Below are positions 10,079-21,372 of a stretch of 45,192 nt of DNA, piece by piece. The position numbers and the translations under genes were made by a program. This DNA is from Thoreauomyces humboldtii. Taxonomy: Eukaryota; Chytridiomycota; Chytridiomycetes; Spizellomycetales; Powellomycetaceae. Position 1 is the first letter of the stretch, and each line of letters starts with the position of its first letter. The notes below the pieces were generated by a model. It was not told where the DNA came from. It saw only the letters and a list, made by a program, of their open reading frames with translations, and made no database searches. Where the stretch lies: assembly GCA_027596035.1 (NCBI GenBank), contig JADGJA010000088.1, positions 1 to 45,192 on the forward strand. Reading direction: 5' to 3'.

Positions 10079-11927
10079 ATGCGTGGTGTTGCACAGGCTC
10101 AATTGACGAAACTCGCAGCAGGGAGGTCGACCCGGTTGTGTTTCTCGGCGCTGCCTCCTGTCCGGGCTGTCCTGGCTCCCCACTCCCTTCGATCCACCCA
10201 GTGCCCACGTCTGGCCCACACTGCCGCCGCCGTTGTTCCCACCGCCACTCGCTATCCACACTTGGTGAGGAATCCGTCTTTCAAGGAAATCGACAAGGCA
10301 GACGTCGCTTTCTTCCGGAGCGTCATAAAGTCTCCAACAGGGGTCATCACCGCGGAACAGCCTGATGAGCTCGAACCCTTCAACCAGGTATGCGGACACG
10401 ACGTGCGTCGCTTCTCGGTCCTCGACTGTCCCTCATGTCTGCTTCACAGGACTGGATGCGGCGGTACAAGGGGCGAACGGGGGTCGTCCTCCGACCGACG
10501 ACGGCCACCGAGGTGTCTGCCGTCATGAAGTACTGCAATGACAATCACATCGCTGTCGTTCCGCAAGGTGGAAACACCGGACTGGTCGGCGGTAGTGTTC
10601 CGGTGCACGACGAGATCGTCATCTCGTTGCAGAACATGAATCAGATTCGATCGTTCGATGAGGTGTCCGGAGTCCTGACGTGCGACGCGGGTTGCGTCCT
10701 GGAGGTCTTGGACAACCATCTGGCGCAACAGGGATTCATCATGCCGCTTGGTAGGTCCGAGAGGACCCCTTCCTTCGCGGGACCTGCCTCTGACCAGACG
10801 GATATCGTTCTTCAGACCTTGGTGCGAAGGGAAGTTGCCAGATCGGAGGCAACGTGGCGACGAACGCTGGAGGATTGCGTCTCCTTCGCTATGGAAGTCT
10901 GCATGGGACGGTCTTGGCTATGGAGGTGGTCCTTGCTGACGGCCGGATAGTAGAGTTGGGCAAGCCATTGCGGAAAGACAACACCGGCCTTGATCTGAAG
11001 CAACTGTTCATCGGATCGGAGGGAACTCTCGGCATCATCACGTCCGTCTCGATTCTTACACCAAGAAGGTCATCGGCTGTGAACGTTGGTATGTAGAAAT
11101 CTTGTTCCCCCCTCGCAAAGTAACTTATCGCCTCACACTAGCTTACTCCCTCGATAGCCATGCTAGGAGTTTCCACGTTTGAAGGTGTGCAGGAAGTCTT
11201 CAAGTACGCCAAGACCGAGCTCAATGAAATTCTATCCGCGTTTGAGTTCTTCGACTCTGACTGCTTGAAGCTCGTTAAACATCACATGACGAACACCCGC
11301 ACACCGTTCGAGACCGACACGCCCTTCTATGTTCTGATCGAGACGAGTGGATCCAACAAGGATCACGACGACGAGAAACTCACAGCCTTCCTCGACCACG
11401 TCATGAAGGAAGGCCTCGTCGAAGACGGTGCTCTCGCCCAGGACACGTCTCAAGCAGCAGGGATGTGGGCCATCCGCGAGACCATTACCGAGTCGCTCGC
11501 AAAGGAGGGAGGAAACTACAAATTCGATCTGAGCGTCCCCGTTCCGGCGCTGTACAGCGTCGTCGAGGAGATGCGAAAGCGGCTCGCGCAGGAGGGCTTG
11601 TACGAAGCCGACGGATCCGCGACGGGTCGCGTGAAGCACGTGGTGGGGTTCGGACACATGGGCGACGGGAACCTTCACTTGAACCTCACGTCAACTGGTT
11701 GGGCAAAGGACATCGACAAGGCTATCGAACCGTACCTTTACGAGATCGTACAGCGTCATCATGGCTCCATCTCCGCCGAACATGGTCTTGGTCTCATGAA
11801 GGCTCCGTACCTCGGCTACTCAAAGAGCGAGGACTTTATCGATCTCATGCGTAGCGTCAAGGCAGTCTTCGATCCCAAAGGCATCCTCAATCCTTACAAG
11901 TACTTCCCTGCGAAGAAGACAGCTTGA
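10079..11927 (+). CDS. Mitochondrial FAD-linked D-2-hydroxyglutarate / D-lactate dehydrogenase
   Basis: Exons are 10079-10387, 10450-10750, 10816-11088 and 11158-11927, 550 aa. It oxidises D-2-hydroxy acids using FAD, passing electrons to another carrier. The N-terminus is Arg/Ser/Ala-rich with almost no acid, as in mitochondrial presequences. The FAD-binding PCMH half carries [20 protein letters not shown], the start [20 protein letters not shown] and SEGTLGIIT. The C-terminal cap has [13 protein letters not shown] (metal/substrate histidines) and [12 protein letters not shown]. The opening [20 protein letters not shown] is closest in my reading to the D2HGDH/DLD2 branch rather than plain D-LDH, but sequence alone does not settle the substrate. 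The ATG at 10079 gives the whole presequence. Confidence 0.92.
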
Positions 11928-12232
11928 ACGAACGCTGCCTCCCTTTTCCCCTTCGACGATACATAGACTTTTGCCCAATACATACACACTGCTGAACAAA
12001 AAAGAGCTCAATTCACATGACTTCTCATATTGGCACAAGGGGCAGGTACGCGGATAAGGGGATTGTGCCAGAAGATCTCAATACTTGAAGCTACCTAACC
12101 ATGCAAACGCCTGGTATAGTACCTGAGGTCGAAAAAAAATCGTCGATGTCGGAAAGTCGGGGAAGAACATCCAGGACAGGCAAAACAACCGCCAGGCCAT
12201 CACCAAAAAACACAAAAACTACAGAGCGGATC
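11928..12232. other. Convergent 3' intergenic region
   Basis: These 305 bp lie between two convergent stop codons (dehydrogenase + and WTAP-like -). There are A-rich stretches on both strands but no coding pattern. It most likely holds two short 3' UTRs. Confidence 0.5.
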
Positions 12233-13435
12233 CTAGGAAGATTCACGAGGGTCTGAGCGTGTCTGCTCCAGCTGAGCGCGCAGGGAGAAGCATTCGGCCG
12301 TGAGATCCTCGTTCTCTTGGTTCAAGTCGAGAGCTTGCTCGTTCGCTTCTGTCGCAGATAAACACGGTGACGATACGAAAGAACACAGTGAATCGCAAAG
12401 TTCCGATCTCGCTGCTCAGACTTCGGACATCGAGACGAACGGGGCATGGCAACCTACCACGGACTTCGCGTCGTAGCTGCTCCACCAGAGTCTTCTCCAG
12501 AGCAAGCGCTGTCTGAAGCTGTTCCACCCTGCCCTGGCAAAGCTGCTTGCCAAGCTCTTCATTCTCTGTTTGCATGGCTTTCAATTTCGCCACAATCTTC
12601 TTGCCAGTGATACTGTGGAATAGGAGACACAAGAAGACACGCAGTCCGTTCTGAGCCAAGGATGCTCGTGAAGGGCGTCGGATTGAGCCTCGAAGGACTT
12701 ACCTCGAAGGAGTAAAACCGACACCGAGCATCTCCCGCTGGAGAAGCTCGATCTTTTTCGTCTTTTCTTCGACTTCTTTCTTCATAGCCTTGTACAGCAA
12801 CGACCACGTGGGATCAAGAAGCTTGCGCTGCGAATCCTCCCTTTCAGCATCCAGCTGTTTAGTTCTGTCCTTGAGCTCCTCCTGGATCAGAGGTTAACCT
12901 CATGTTACCCAGCCGATCTGCAGACTTTTTGCATACCGTGACCAACGCAAGTTGTTGCTTTGTCTTCGCCAGTTTGACATCAAGCGATCCCTCGACATTC
13001 TCAGTGACCGGACGCTTCTCCAGTTCCATCTGCAGCTTCGACAATCTGGATCGCAGAAGCTTGTTCTCGACCTGAAACTCCTCAAGACTAGCGGTGGTCG
13101 TCGAACGTCCCGGGATCGAAGCTCGGGGTTCCGCTGTCGGAACGACAGAGTCTTCTGTCCGCGTTCGAGTCTGACATCCGGAACGCGAAGTCGTGACAGC
13201 TTGGGAGGATGGGTTTGCCGAAGTTTCGAAGGCAGTCCCCGAGCGTAGCACTTTCTTGGAGAGGTTCTGTGACGGGTCAAACTCGTCCGGCAGCGGCCTC
13301 TTTGGTGAGGTCTCCGGTGGAGACGCTGGGGAGACTATTTCGATGGGTCAAGGAAGCGAAATTTGATTGCCAACCCGGACGAAACCCGGTACCTTGACCT
13401 GAATCTACCGGGGATGGAATCGCCGAAGTAAGCAT
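12233..13435 (-). CDS. WTAP/Mum2-family coiled-coil protein, predicted m6A writer-complex subunit
   Basis: Exons are 13435-13393, 13334-12937, 12881-12703, 12612-12458 and 12348-12233, 296 aa, all phases closed. An in-frame stop upstream supports the ATG. The N-terminal ~85 residues are Ser/Pro-rich, followed by long coiled coil. The diagnostic block runs across introns: LLDPTWSLLYKAMKKEVEEK, MLGVGFTPS, then ITGKKIVAKLKAMQTENEEL and GKQLCQGRVEQLQTALALEK. This matches WTAP in animals and Mum2 in yeast, scaffold proteins that bind the METTL3/Ime4 RNA methyltransferase. The role is inferred from the family; no catalytic site is expected. It shares a 136-bp divergent promoter with the next gene. 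Confidence 0.8.
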
Positions 13436-13571
13436 GGAACGTCGGGACTCCGGCAGTCAATGGAGGGATTGCTGGTTGGCGAGAAGTGGGTTGCAGCTGG
13501 AGGGCCTTCCAGCCGAAGGGTTCGACCCCCCGGATGGCGCAGTCTTCAATCGCCCGCAATGTACGAGCCCA
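13436..13571. promoter_or_regulatory. Divergent promoter, WTAP-like (-) and unknown 121-aa gene (+)
   Basis: Only 136 bp separate the two start codons, so both genes must share regulatory sequence, and the 5' UTRs may overlap if the 121-aa gene starts where I place it. No TATA box is visible. Confidence 0.45.
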
Positions 13572-14054
13572 ATGTACGAGCGAGCATCGTATTTTTCCCA
13601 CACACAAGTACAACGATGGCATCCCCCGCGCGTGAGAACTCGAGAAAGAACCACTTTACGACTCGGAACGTCAGGCAGGTATGTGAATGTCTTTCTCTAC
13701 ATGTCTTGTTATCTGCAGCTAAATGTGTTTCATCAGATATGTACATCTTGACGCTGGAGACGTTCTGCAGCTGACACTCTTTGTGCGCAAGCCGCATCTG
13801 TCCTGGTTGGACGATCGGATATTCGATGTATGTACGAGTTCAAAGAACGACGCCAGCAGCGAGCGATTCATCAACTTTTCATACAGAACCTGCTCGCGGC
13901 CATGAGGCGGCTGGTGCCCGCAAAAATAGTTGCAGAGATCGTTGAACCCAAGACGCAAGGTCTCGCGGAAGTCTATCGTGACGAAGAGATGCAAGCGGCG
14001 TATTACCTACGCCCAATAGAAGTGCGCCATGTTATTCTGGAAAAGGTTTCTTGA
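13572..14054 (+). CDS. Small protein of unknown function (121 aa)
   Basis: Exons are 13572-13678, 13737-13827 and 13887-14054; introns are 58 and 59 nt with good GTATGT donors, and the phases close. The middle exon reads as a compact fold (YVHLDAGDVLQLTLFVRKPH, then a WLDDRIFD stretch). The C-terminus is helical, rich in charged residues, ending RPIEVRHVILEKVS. I recognise no family. The start is uncertain: a second ATG at 13616 in another frame would break the phase with exon 2, so 13572 is preferred. Confidence 0.55.
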
Positions 14055-14778
14055 GGCATCCTTCCCTTGAGCGCCGACGATCGTTTAAAAACCGGCGACC
14101 GACCCGCTTTGTGAATGTGAACAGGACGCGGGATCAACGGGATATGCATCTCTTCAACTCCATACGCAAGGCTTGATCGTTATCGTGGAGCCTCACGATT
14201 CTGCGAACATGGACGGCCCCCCGCCGGATTTTTTGGGATTCAAGTACAAGTCAAACATGCTTGTCACAGACTTTCATGGACCAGCGGCCTCTGAAGCCCG
14301 AAAAACAAGTGACTATTTCAGTTCACATCGTTAGTGCGGCAAGGCGGTACTCTCGCTTATCACAATGATACTCGTTATCTTGAATCCCGCTTCTGCTTGC
14401 GGACGGGATGGAGAAGGCTGCGGCTCGTCGAGCTGTATCATGCAACTCCCGATTTTACCGGTTATTACACATCGGTCTGACGGCCTATAATCACAGACTA
14501 GCGCATTCCTATGTTATTTCTTTACATGTACTGAGATTCGTGTAGCTGACCATGTGATGAACATTGAAGGGGCTGGATTGTCCGAACGAGTCCAATCCTC
14601 CAGCAATCTTCGCTGCCGAAAACCGGTAGCCTCAACATGTCATCAGAACCGATTTTTCGCTTGACTTTTGAACAACGAAAAGCCCAAAGCAGCGCAGCAA
14701 AGACCGACTGATTTGGTAATCGTCGCATCCAGCGCTACCAGGTCGAAAAGTCAGCACAAGAAACGTACGGTCATCGAC
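14055..14778. other. Intergenic region before the acyl-CoA synthetase
   Basis: A stretch of 724 bp with no frame that looks coding on either strand, no tRNA and no clear repeat. It separates two genes on the plus strand and should hold the terminator of the first and the promoter of the second. Confidence 0.45.
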
Positions 14779-16956
14779 ATGTCCAGCAAGGTGGCTGCCG
14801 CTTTCGCAGCGACCCGCTTGCCGATCTTCCGTCAAGCACTCGCCAACCCCTTCCGCACTGCCCTCATCGCTAAAGGGACCACCTTCACCTACGGACAGCT
14901 CCTCGCGAATGCAGAAGTGGTCCGCAAGCGGGTCCTGAAAGGCAGGTGCGTAGGTTCGTGAACTTAACACACCTGACTGTATTGCGGTTTGAACTGATAG
15001 GTCTTTACTAGCTCTAGCAGAATTGACCCAGCAGATCCGCGTAGAATAGCATTTCTTTACCCGCCAGGGTTCGATTATGTTTCTGCACAATGGGGAATCT
15101 GGGCAGCCGGCGCTATTTCGGTTCCACTTTGCACCTCGCATCCACCTCCTGAATTGGAATATACCGTCACGGATTCAGGGGCGGACACTGTGTTCTTTGG
15201 GAAGGAGTTCAGCGAGAAAATCGGGGCTTTGCAAAAGACTCTTACAGGTGTCAAGTGGATTGATCTCCTCGGGAAGGACGAGAGTGGTGGGTTGGTTCAG
15301 GAAATTGCGGCGGAGCCCGTCATTGCACAGTCACAAGGAGCACTCCTCATCTATACAAGCGGAACTACAGGTGAAATTCCGCTCCGCCAGTTCTGCGGGC
15401 GCACCGAATCTCACGACATATCTGTACAGGCAAGCCAAAAGGTGTGCTCACGACGCATGCCAACATCGGGGCCCAAGCTCAGAGCCTGATCACGGCTTGG
15501 AAGTGGCAAGCCGAGGATCGCCTTCTTCACGTTCTTCCACTTCACCATATTCACGTACCGTTCTCCCGTCTTGTGAATTCAACGGCTACTATATCCTCCC
15601 TCTTACCAACGCCTTGAAACTCGTAGGGAATCATCAACGTGCGTACCCTTAGTAAATTAGAGGCAATTGAATGTGCTTACATGTAACTGAATCAACGTAA
15701 AGGCGTTAACATGTCCTCTATGGCTCGGTGCTTCGTGCGAATTCATGAAATTCGATGCCCGGGCCGTGTGGGATCGCTGGATGAGATCCGAAAGGAATCT
15801 CACCATATTCATGGCAGTCCCGACCGTATATGGTGAGCCCTTCCACTGGTTCCAGCGACATTGGGCTCCGGGCTTATTGATGGCTTTCTCGCAGCCAAGC
15901 TCATTCAGGAGTATGAAAAGATGGACGAAGAAACACAAGTCCTTGCAAGAGAAGCTTGCAGTCAATTTAGACTTATGGTCTCTGGGAGCGCGGCCCTTCC
16001 AGATCCGGTTTTTAAAGCGTGGGAAAAGATCAGCGGGCACAAGCTTCTTGAAAGGTAATCATTTCTACGGAGTCCTTCTCCTAGGGTCAGAGATACTGAG
16101 TGTTGTTTTGTATCTGGTGATAATAGATACGGGATGACTGAGATTGGCATGGCGTTGGGCAACCCTTTGGAAGGACCGCGCATTCCGGTTAGTCCGTCGA
16201 AATTGCAACTTTGCTCCCTGTTAGCCCGTTCTTGACAGGTTTTATATTTAGGGCACAGTCGGCTTCCCGTTTCCCGGCGTCAAAATCTCACTCCGAGATG
16301 ACAACGGTAAAGTGGTGGATCCATCCCACAAAGACGAGACGTCAGGCGAACTCTTCGTTGGTGGCCCGCAAGTCTTTGTCAAGTAAGAATCTAGTCTTGA
16401 CATATCTCAGCAATATCGAACCTCGGGGTCCTCACCCATACTCGGTTCACGTATTTGCAGGTACTGGAACAGACCGGACGCTACCGCTTCGGATCTTCGG
16501 GACGGATGGTTCCGAACGGGAGACATGGTAGCACGAACACCGGACGGAGTTCACCGGATCCTAGGAAGATCCAGCGTCGATGTGATCAAGACCGGCGGTT
16601 ACAAAGTCTCGGCCCTTGAGATCGAGCGGGAGCTGTTCGCCCATTGCGATGTTGCCGACGTGGCGGTCCTTGGCATCCCGGACGATACATGGGGAGAGAC
16701 AATATGCTGTCTGCTTGTTTTAAAGGTCTGTCTGTGTCTGTATGCACTTAGGAAAGTTTCATTGAAAATTTAATGTTGCTTCCTGCAGGATGGAAACGAC
16801 GAAGAGAAGACGGTTGAGACACTAAAGGCGTCCCTGAAGGCCATTATGGCGCCGTACAAGGTACCCCGGAAGTGGAAGGTTATCAAGGAGCTGCCGAGGA
16901 ACGCCATGGGAAAAGTGAACAAGAAAGCTTTGAAGCCGCAGTTTCAGGATGTGTGA
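14779..16956 (+). CDS. Acyl-CoA synthetase, ACSF3/malonyl-CoA synthetase type
   Basis: Ten exons: 14779-14945, 15012-15370, 15430-15554, 15627-15638, 15703-15832, 15895-16054, 16127-16187, 16252-16382, 16461-16725 and 16789-16956. All phases close, giving 525 aa. The adenylate-forming core is complete: P-loop TSGTTG/KPKGV (split by intron 2), PLHHIHGIINAL, SGSAALPDP, LERYGMTEIGMALGNPLEG, GWFRTGD, GGYKVSALEIE and the C-terminal catalytic lysine in PRNAMGKVNK. The block after YGMTE and the LWLGASCEFM region point to ACSF3, which activates malonate (or methylmalonate) to its CoA thioester, usually in mitochondria. No strong presequence is visible. Exon 4 is a 12-nt microexon coding for GIIN. Confidence 0.9.
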
Positions 16957-17262
16957 GTGTCAACGGGTGTGCGGGAGCTGCCTACGCGTAATATCATTGG
17001 CGTGGTCGACAAGGCAGCGTACAGAATCCTACAGATCTGTGGTACTAGTTGATCGAAAGCGCAGCAAATAGCAGGCACCAATTTTGATGAGTGGCGCAGT
17101 ATTCGTCATCTGTCCATTTATGGAAATATAAATTGAGACTCTGCGTTGCGTGTTGACATGAAACCGGTTGCCGCATCTTCCCACGACTACCAGCATCGGA
17201 ACAGGATGTAGGTCAACAGCGACGGGGTGGCATCCAATGTCCCGAGGACTGATGGCTTCTCA

Positions 17263-17974
17263 ATGACTACAGGGGTGCCGGTCAGAAACGTACCAGACAG
17301 AGACCATCCCCGCCATCTAAACGAGCAAAGGTCGAACTCTTCTCTCGCTTTCTCCATAACCGGCGCGCATAGCTAACGTGTTCCTAAATCCGTCCACAGT
17401 TCGAAGCGTCACAGGATGGCGGCCCACACACACCTACTCCCTCCTCACCCATAACAACACCTAGTGGCGTCGCCAAAGCGGACGTCATTGCCGAACTCAG
17501 CCTAGTGACGGCGTCCAAGCCGTTCAAAAACCCAGCGTACAACGCCCCGAAAGCCGTGAAGAAGTTGAAACAGATCGCTGCACTGGAGAAGGGCTTGGAC
17601 GTTCCTCCAGACTTTCCGACTTGTAGGTGGCTAAGAAAAAGAATGTTATTTCCTAGTGCGTATGTTGGGATGATCCACCGCCCGTCTAAACCGTCTTCCG
17701 CAGACTGGAATATCGAAGCGATGCCCTCGTTCCGACCGCAGAAGAAGTACTGCGACATTACCGGACTGGAGGTGGGTTTGGCATGCGCTCAGGGCTTTAC
17801 ATATTCTTGCACGTTTTTTTTTTTACCTAGTGTCGGGAAACACAGGCGCCATATACGGATCCGAAAACGGGTCTTCGCTACCACAACAGCGATGTATATC
17901 AGTATATCCGTACCTTTCAACCGCAGCATGTGCAAGCATATCTCGAGCTGCGCAACGCTGCGGTCAAGCTTTGA
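17263..17974 (+). CDS. IES6: INO80 chromatin-remodelling complex subunit Ies6 (YL1 C-terminal domain)
   Basis: The firm exons are 17400-17622, 17704-17771 and 17846-17974. A short first exon 17263-17289 (9 codons) with a 110-nt intron is the best in-phase start but is weak. About 148 aa. The signature is KPFKNPAYNAPKAVKKLKQI in the N-terminal half and the YL1_C motif PSFRPQKKYCDITGLEAPY..., then TGLRYHNSDVYQYIR, ending LELRNAAVKL. Ies6 binds Arp5 and helps INO80 move nucleosomes and handle H2A.Z; this role is from the family. The length fits fungal Ies6 (about 140-200 aa). Confidence 0.85.
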
Positions 17975-18557
17975 GGGTGCACCGCGAGGGCTCCAGCATC
18001 CAGAGTATGCCGCTGGCATCGCAAAGCATAGGACCTCGGGCTCAAACCGTACACCATGCCTCTTGTCTTCTGACCAAGCAAGAAGGTATCCGATTACCAC
18101 TGTTTCAATATCGGAAATGTTAAACGGTTGCTCGTAGCTGATGGCAAAACTGGCCACACCATGGATTCTGCGAAGTAGGGTTGTACGTGGTCAGAGCTGC
18201 TCAGGGCAGCCGGCTCGACGTTGCAACCGGAGATGCTTCGTCGTCAAACTCACGGAACAGACAAAGTATATCGCCCGAAAAAGATGGCATTCACAACCGA
18301 TCCATCCAGGTCACCCGGCCTGTGGCTTCGTAGCTGTGTTTGATCACCCATACAATCAAACATTCCTTCAATTCAAATCCTGGAGGTCTCAGGAACTGAA
18401 CGTGATACCCTCGTCTCCCGCCGCGAAAGAATAATGGCGCTCGTCTCCCGCCGCGAAGAGTGTCCCGAACACTCAAGAACTTTTAAATGCCAACGGCTAC
18501 AAACTCTCCTAGCGGAAGACTGGGGTCTATCGATATATGACAAAATGATAACAAGCT
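17975..18557. other. Convergent 3' intergenic region with a small tandem repeat
   Basis: This is 583 bp between the stop codons of Ies6 (+) and the RabGAP (-). Frames on the minus strand run through Ies6 exons and are shadows. Near 18410-18457 a GC-rich unit, CTCGTCTCCCGCCGCGAA, occurs twice with a short spacer. I see no gene. Confidence 0.5.
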
Positions 18558-21372
18558 TCAGATAGGGGGAGGATGGGTGACCGGTTCCCCGTTCCTGACC
18601 ACAACGTTTGTGTTCCCGTGTATGCCCCTCACGCCCCCTGCCCCCAATGGATCGTGTCGTCTCGCGCTCTCGCTCGACTGAGGCTGTCTGATCTCCTCGG
18701 AGCTTCCCATGCGGGTCGGGGTGGCGCGTTGCGGGGGATACGCGACGGCGTGTGAAGGTTGGTGATAGATGGGCGTGTGAGTGGAGATGACAGTTGCAGG
18801 AGTCGTCGAGACCGGTGTAGGCAAAGCTCGGATCTCGGGCGAGCTGCCCCACTGCGCCGTGCGAAAGATGGCTGGAGGTGCGACAGGTTTCGTTACTTCT
18901 GCTGCTGATGAGGGGAATGCGGATACCGAAGCCTCCTTTCGAAGCGCGCGCGGTGACGAGGATGGGAGGACAGGCGTTATGGTGGGGTTTGGTCCGGGCT
19001 CGGGCTGCGTCGTGACGACATTCGACTTGAGCACGTCGAGCGACGCGCCGGCCGAAGGAGCTCCCGTTTGGCTCGCGGCAGAGTCGTCCAATTGAGGTGG
19101 CGTAGCAATGGCGATTATACTGCCCGCGGCGGCCGTCGCAAGGTCCTTCAAATCCGCCAGCAGACTCGCCAACGTCTCATCCGGATATTCCGCCAGATGA
19201 TCAGCAAGCTTGCGTACGCAAGCAGATGCCTTTTTGCTCACGGACCTCTCTCGTTCTTCGTGATTCCTGACAGCCCTTTCCGCGTGCACGAGCTGCTGCT
19301 GCCACTGACGTGTGACGGAAGCTAGATCCTCGGTGACAGACGGTAGGGGTGATGCTGGTGGAGAGCTGCTCTCTGGCTCCGACCCGCCTGCTAACATATC
19401 CCGAGATGGTTGAGGCCTGACACTGCTATGTTGAACCCATGGCACAGTTGTGCGCTTTTTCCTGGGCTTTTCGGCGGTCGATTGAAGGGGTAACGGGAGA
19501 CTGTTGGCGCTACTGCTGCTGCTACTGTCCCAGGCGGGTGAGTTGAGTGCGCGCTGAGAATACTGATTCCGGAGCGAACGAGCGTCTTCAATGAGCTGGA
19601 TTACGATCGATTGGGAAAGCCGAGGCGATTTCATCAGAGTATGCATAGTGGTGGAGTAGTCTTGACCAATCACTACTAAGGAAATCAGCTCAAAAATACA
19701 TCTCCAAAACCTTCGGTAAATACGCCTGTACTCACGATTTGGCCGGAAGTGGCAGAGAAGTGCAACGCAGACCCATTCCACCAGACCCAGATTTGCATCC
19801 TCCGCAAAGATGCCATCCCATAAGATATACAAATCGTGTAGAGGGAATTCGCGTCCAAACAGCAACCTAAACCATCGAATTCCGTAAAGCTGCGGTTCGA
19901 TAGATTGCCTTTCCAAGTGCAGGTAAAGTTCATGATCCAGAACTCGTAAAAAGTCGTTTTGAACGCGTCGACATACGGCGATTATAGGCACGTTCGAAAC
20001 AGTAGGCTGCGGGACGGTCCCATCGAAAGTGTCAGCCAGTATGTCAGGTTTTCTCGATAAATGCTTGCGCTATACCTCTGAACGACGATGCCCTGCGTAG
20101 CGGGATGCTAGCTGAGCCTTTGTGGGTGTGGGGTCTGATCCGATCTCGAACCAGGGTTTGGCGGATCTCAACAAACGGTAGAAAAGGACAGCAGCGTCGT
20201 GTTCCACGTGGGCAGAGTCGAACGTCGAGGCCAGTGTCGCGTCGATGCTTTCGAAAGTCCATCAGCCAAGGGTTCGGCACGCGGTGGGGACCACGTTGAA
20301 GTAACTCACCCTTCGCTAGAAAATTGGGGGTCTAGAGCATCCCGCTGCACAACAAGCAAGATGGGCGCTAGCAGTTCGTGCATGCCTTGCCGGTAGGATA
20401 CGTCCGGGTTCAGCTTGCACCAGATGAACAGAATGCCCGTCATGAGGTCTTGAGTGGCAGGCTGACGGAATGCGGGCTCATCTGGGAATCTGAATCCAAA
20501 TAAGTGGACGAATTCGCGTTGACAACTTAAAGAGGTTTCCACATGTTCGCATACGTTCTTTCCACATCTGACAGGAAGGAATTAGTGACGATCTATCTGT
20601 GCAATCAAGTCAACCCTCTCCTCACCTTGCCGAATGACTTTTTGTAGTTCAGTGTCTTTGAAGTATTGAGTCCAGGGACTCTGCAGTCACAAGCAGAGTC
20701 AGAATTAAAACATCTGTCAAGAATGCGGAAGGCAGCTGCCCCCCCCCCCCCTCGGTACCTCCTCGGCAGTGGAAAGCGGGTTATTGAGCGACCAGTCGCT
20801 CGTCTTCTTGGCCGCCTCATTCGGATCGCTCATGTACTTTTTCTTCAAATCAGCGTATCCTTGACGTTCTTTCAGCAGAAGCAGAGGCCAGGCATCGGAA
20901 GAGAGAGGCAAGTACTCCAGGTATATCTACAGTTGAGTGATTCAACATGGCCGGTCAGCGGGCTGTGGTTTGCCGTGACATGAACTCCGCGTCGGCAAAA
21001 CCACCTTCCAGTATAGACTCCTTAGACTAGCTCCATCGAGTTCCCCTGCTATCCCCCTTTCCTTTACTCGCTCGAGTGACAGCATCGGGTCGTCGAAAAG
21101 AAGATGCCATCCTCGCCTGTGGTGGACTGTAAGGTCAGTTCAAAATAAGTAGAGAGGTTTCTGCCCGCATGAGCCCGACCTCAATTCCTCAGGGGAGCGC
21201 ATGACTGAGGATTGCTCTCGAGTGAAGAACGAAGTTACTGTGACGCAGGCTGGTCGGGATGAGGATGGTACGGTGCCATTTGGCGCGCCGGAAAAGTCGA
21301 AACCTTCCAATCACCTGGCGCAGCCACGATCTCCGAGACGATCTCGTCGAGCTGCTGCGCCACCGCCCGCAT
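18558..21372 (-). CDS. TBC-domain Rab GTPase-activating protein, TBC1D5 type
   Basis: Nine exons: 21372-21315 (tentative), 21126-21005, 20926-20759, 20680-20626, 20567-20555, 20489-20310, 20247-20076, 20006-19736 and 19675-18558. About 718 aa with all phases closed. The TBC domain spans roughly residues 45-330: LYWK, NPLS, SPWTQYFKD, the arginine finger in DVERTFPD, the glutamine finger in SYRQGMHELLAPI, then LHLERQSIEPQLYGIRWFRL and FGREFPLHDLYILWD. This order matches human TBC1D5, a Rab7 GAP linked to retromer and autophagy. The C-terminal ~370 residues are Ser/Pro-rich with one helical stretch and look disordered. Exon 5 is only 13 nt and codes for the arginine finger. Exon 1 is inferred from phase across a 188-nt intron. 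Confidence 0.88.
20739..20751. repeat. C13 homopolymer inside a RabGAP intron
   Basis: Thirteen consecutive C on the plus strand (G on the coding strand), starting a few bases after the splice donor at 20758. Such runs mutate easily but here lie in an intron. Confidence 0.9.

Noticed and set aside
13505..13530. B-box-like GGTTCGACCCC
   Set aside because: No matching A box, anticodon stem or acceptor stem around it, so not a tRNA.
17789..18157. A 122-codon minus-strand frame
   Set aside because: Half of it is antisense to the last exon of Ies6 and the rest has no similarity.
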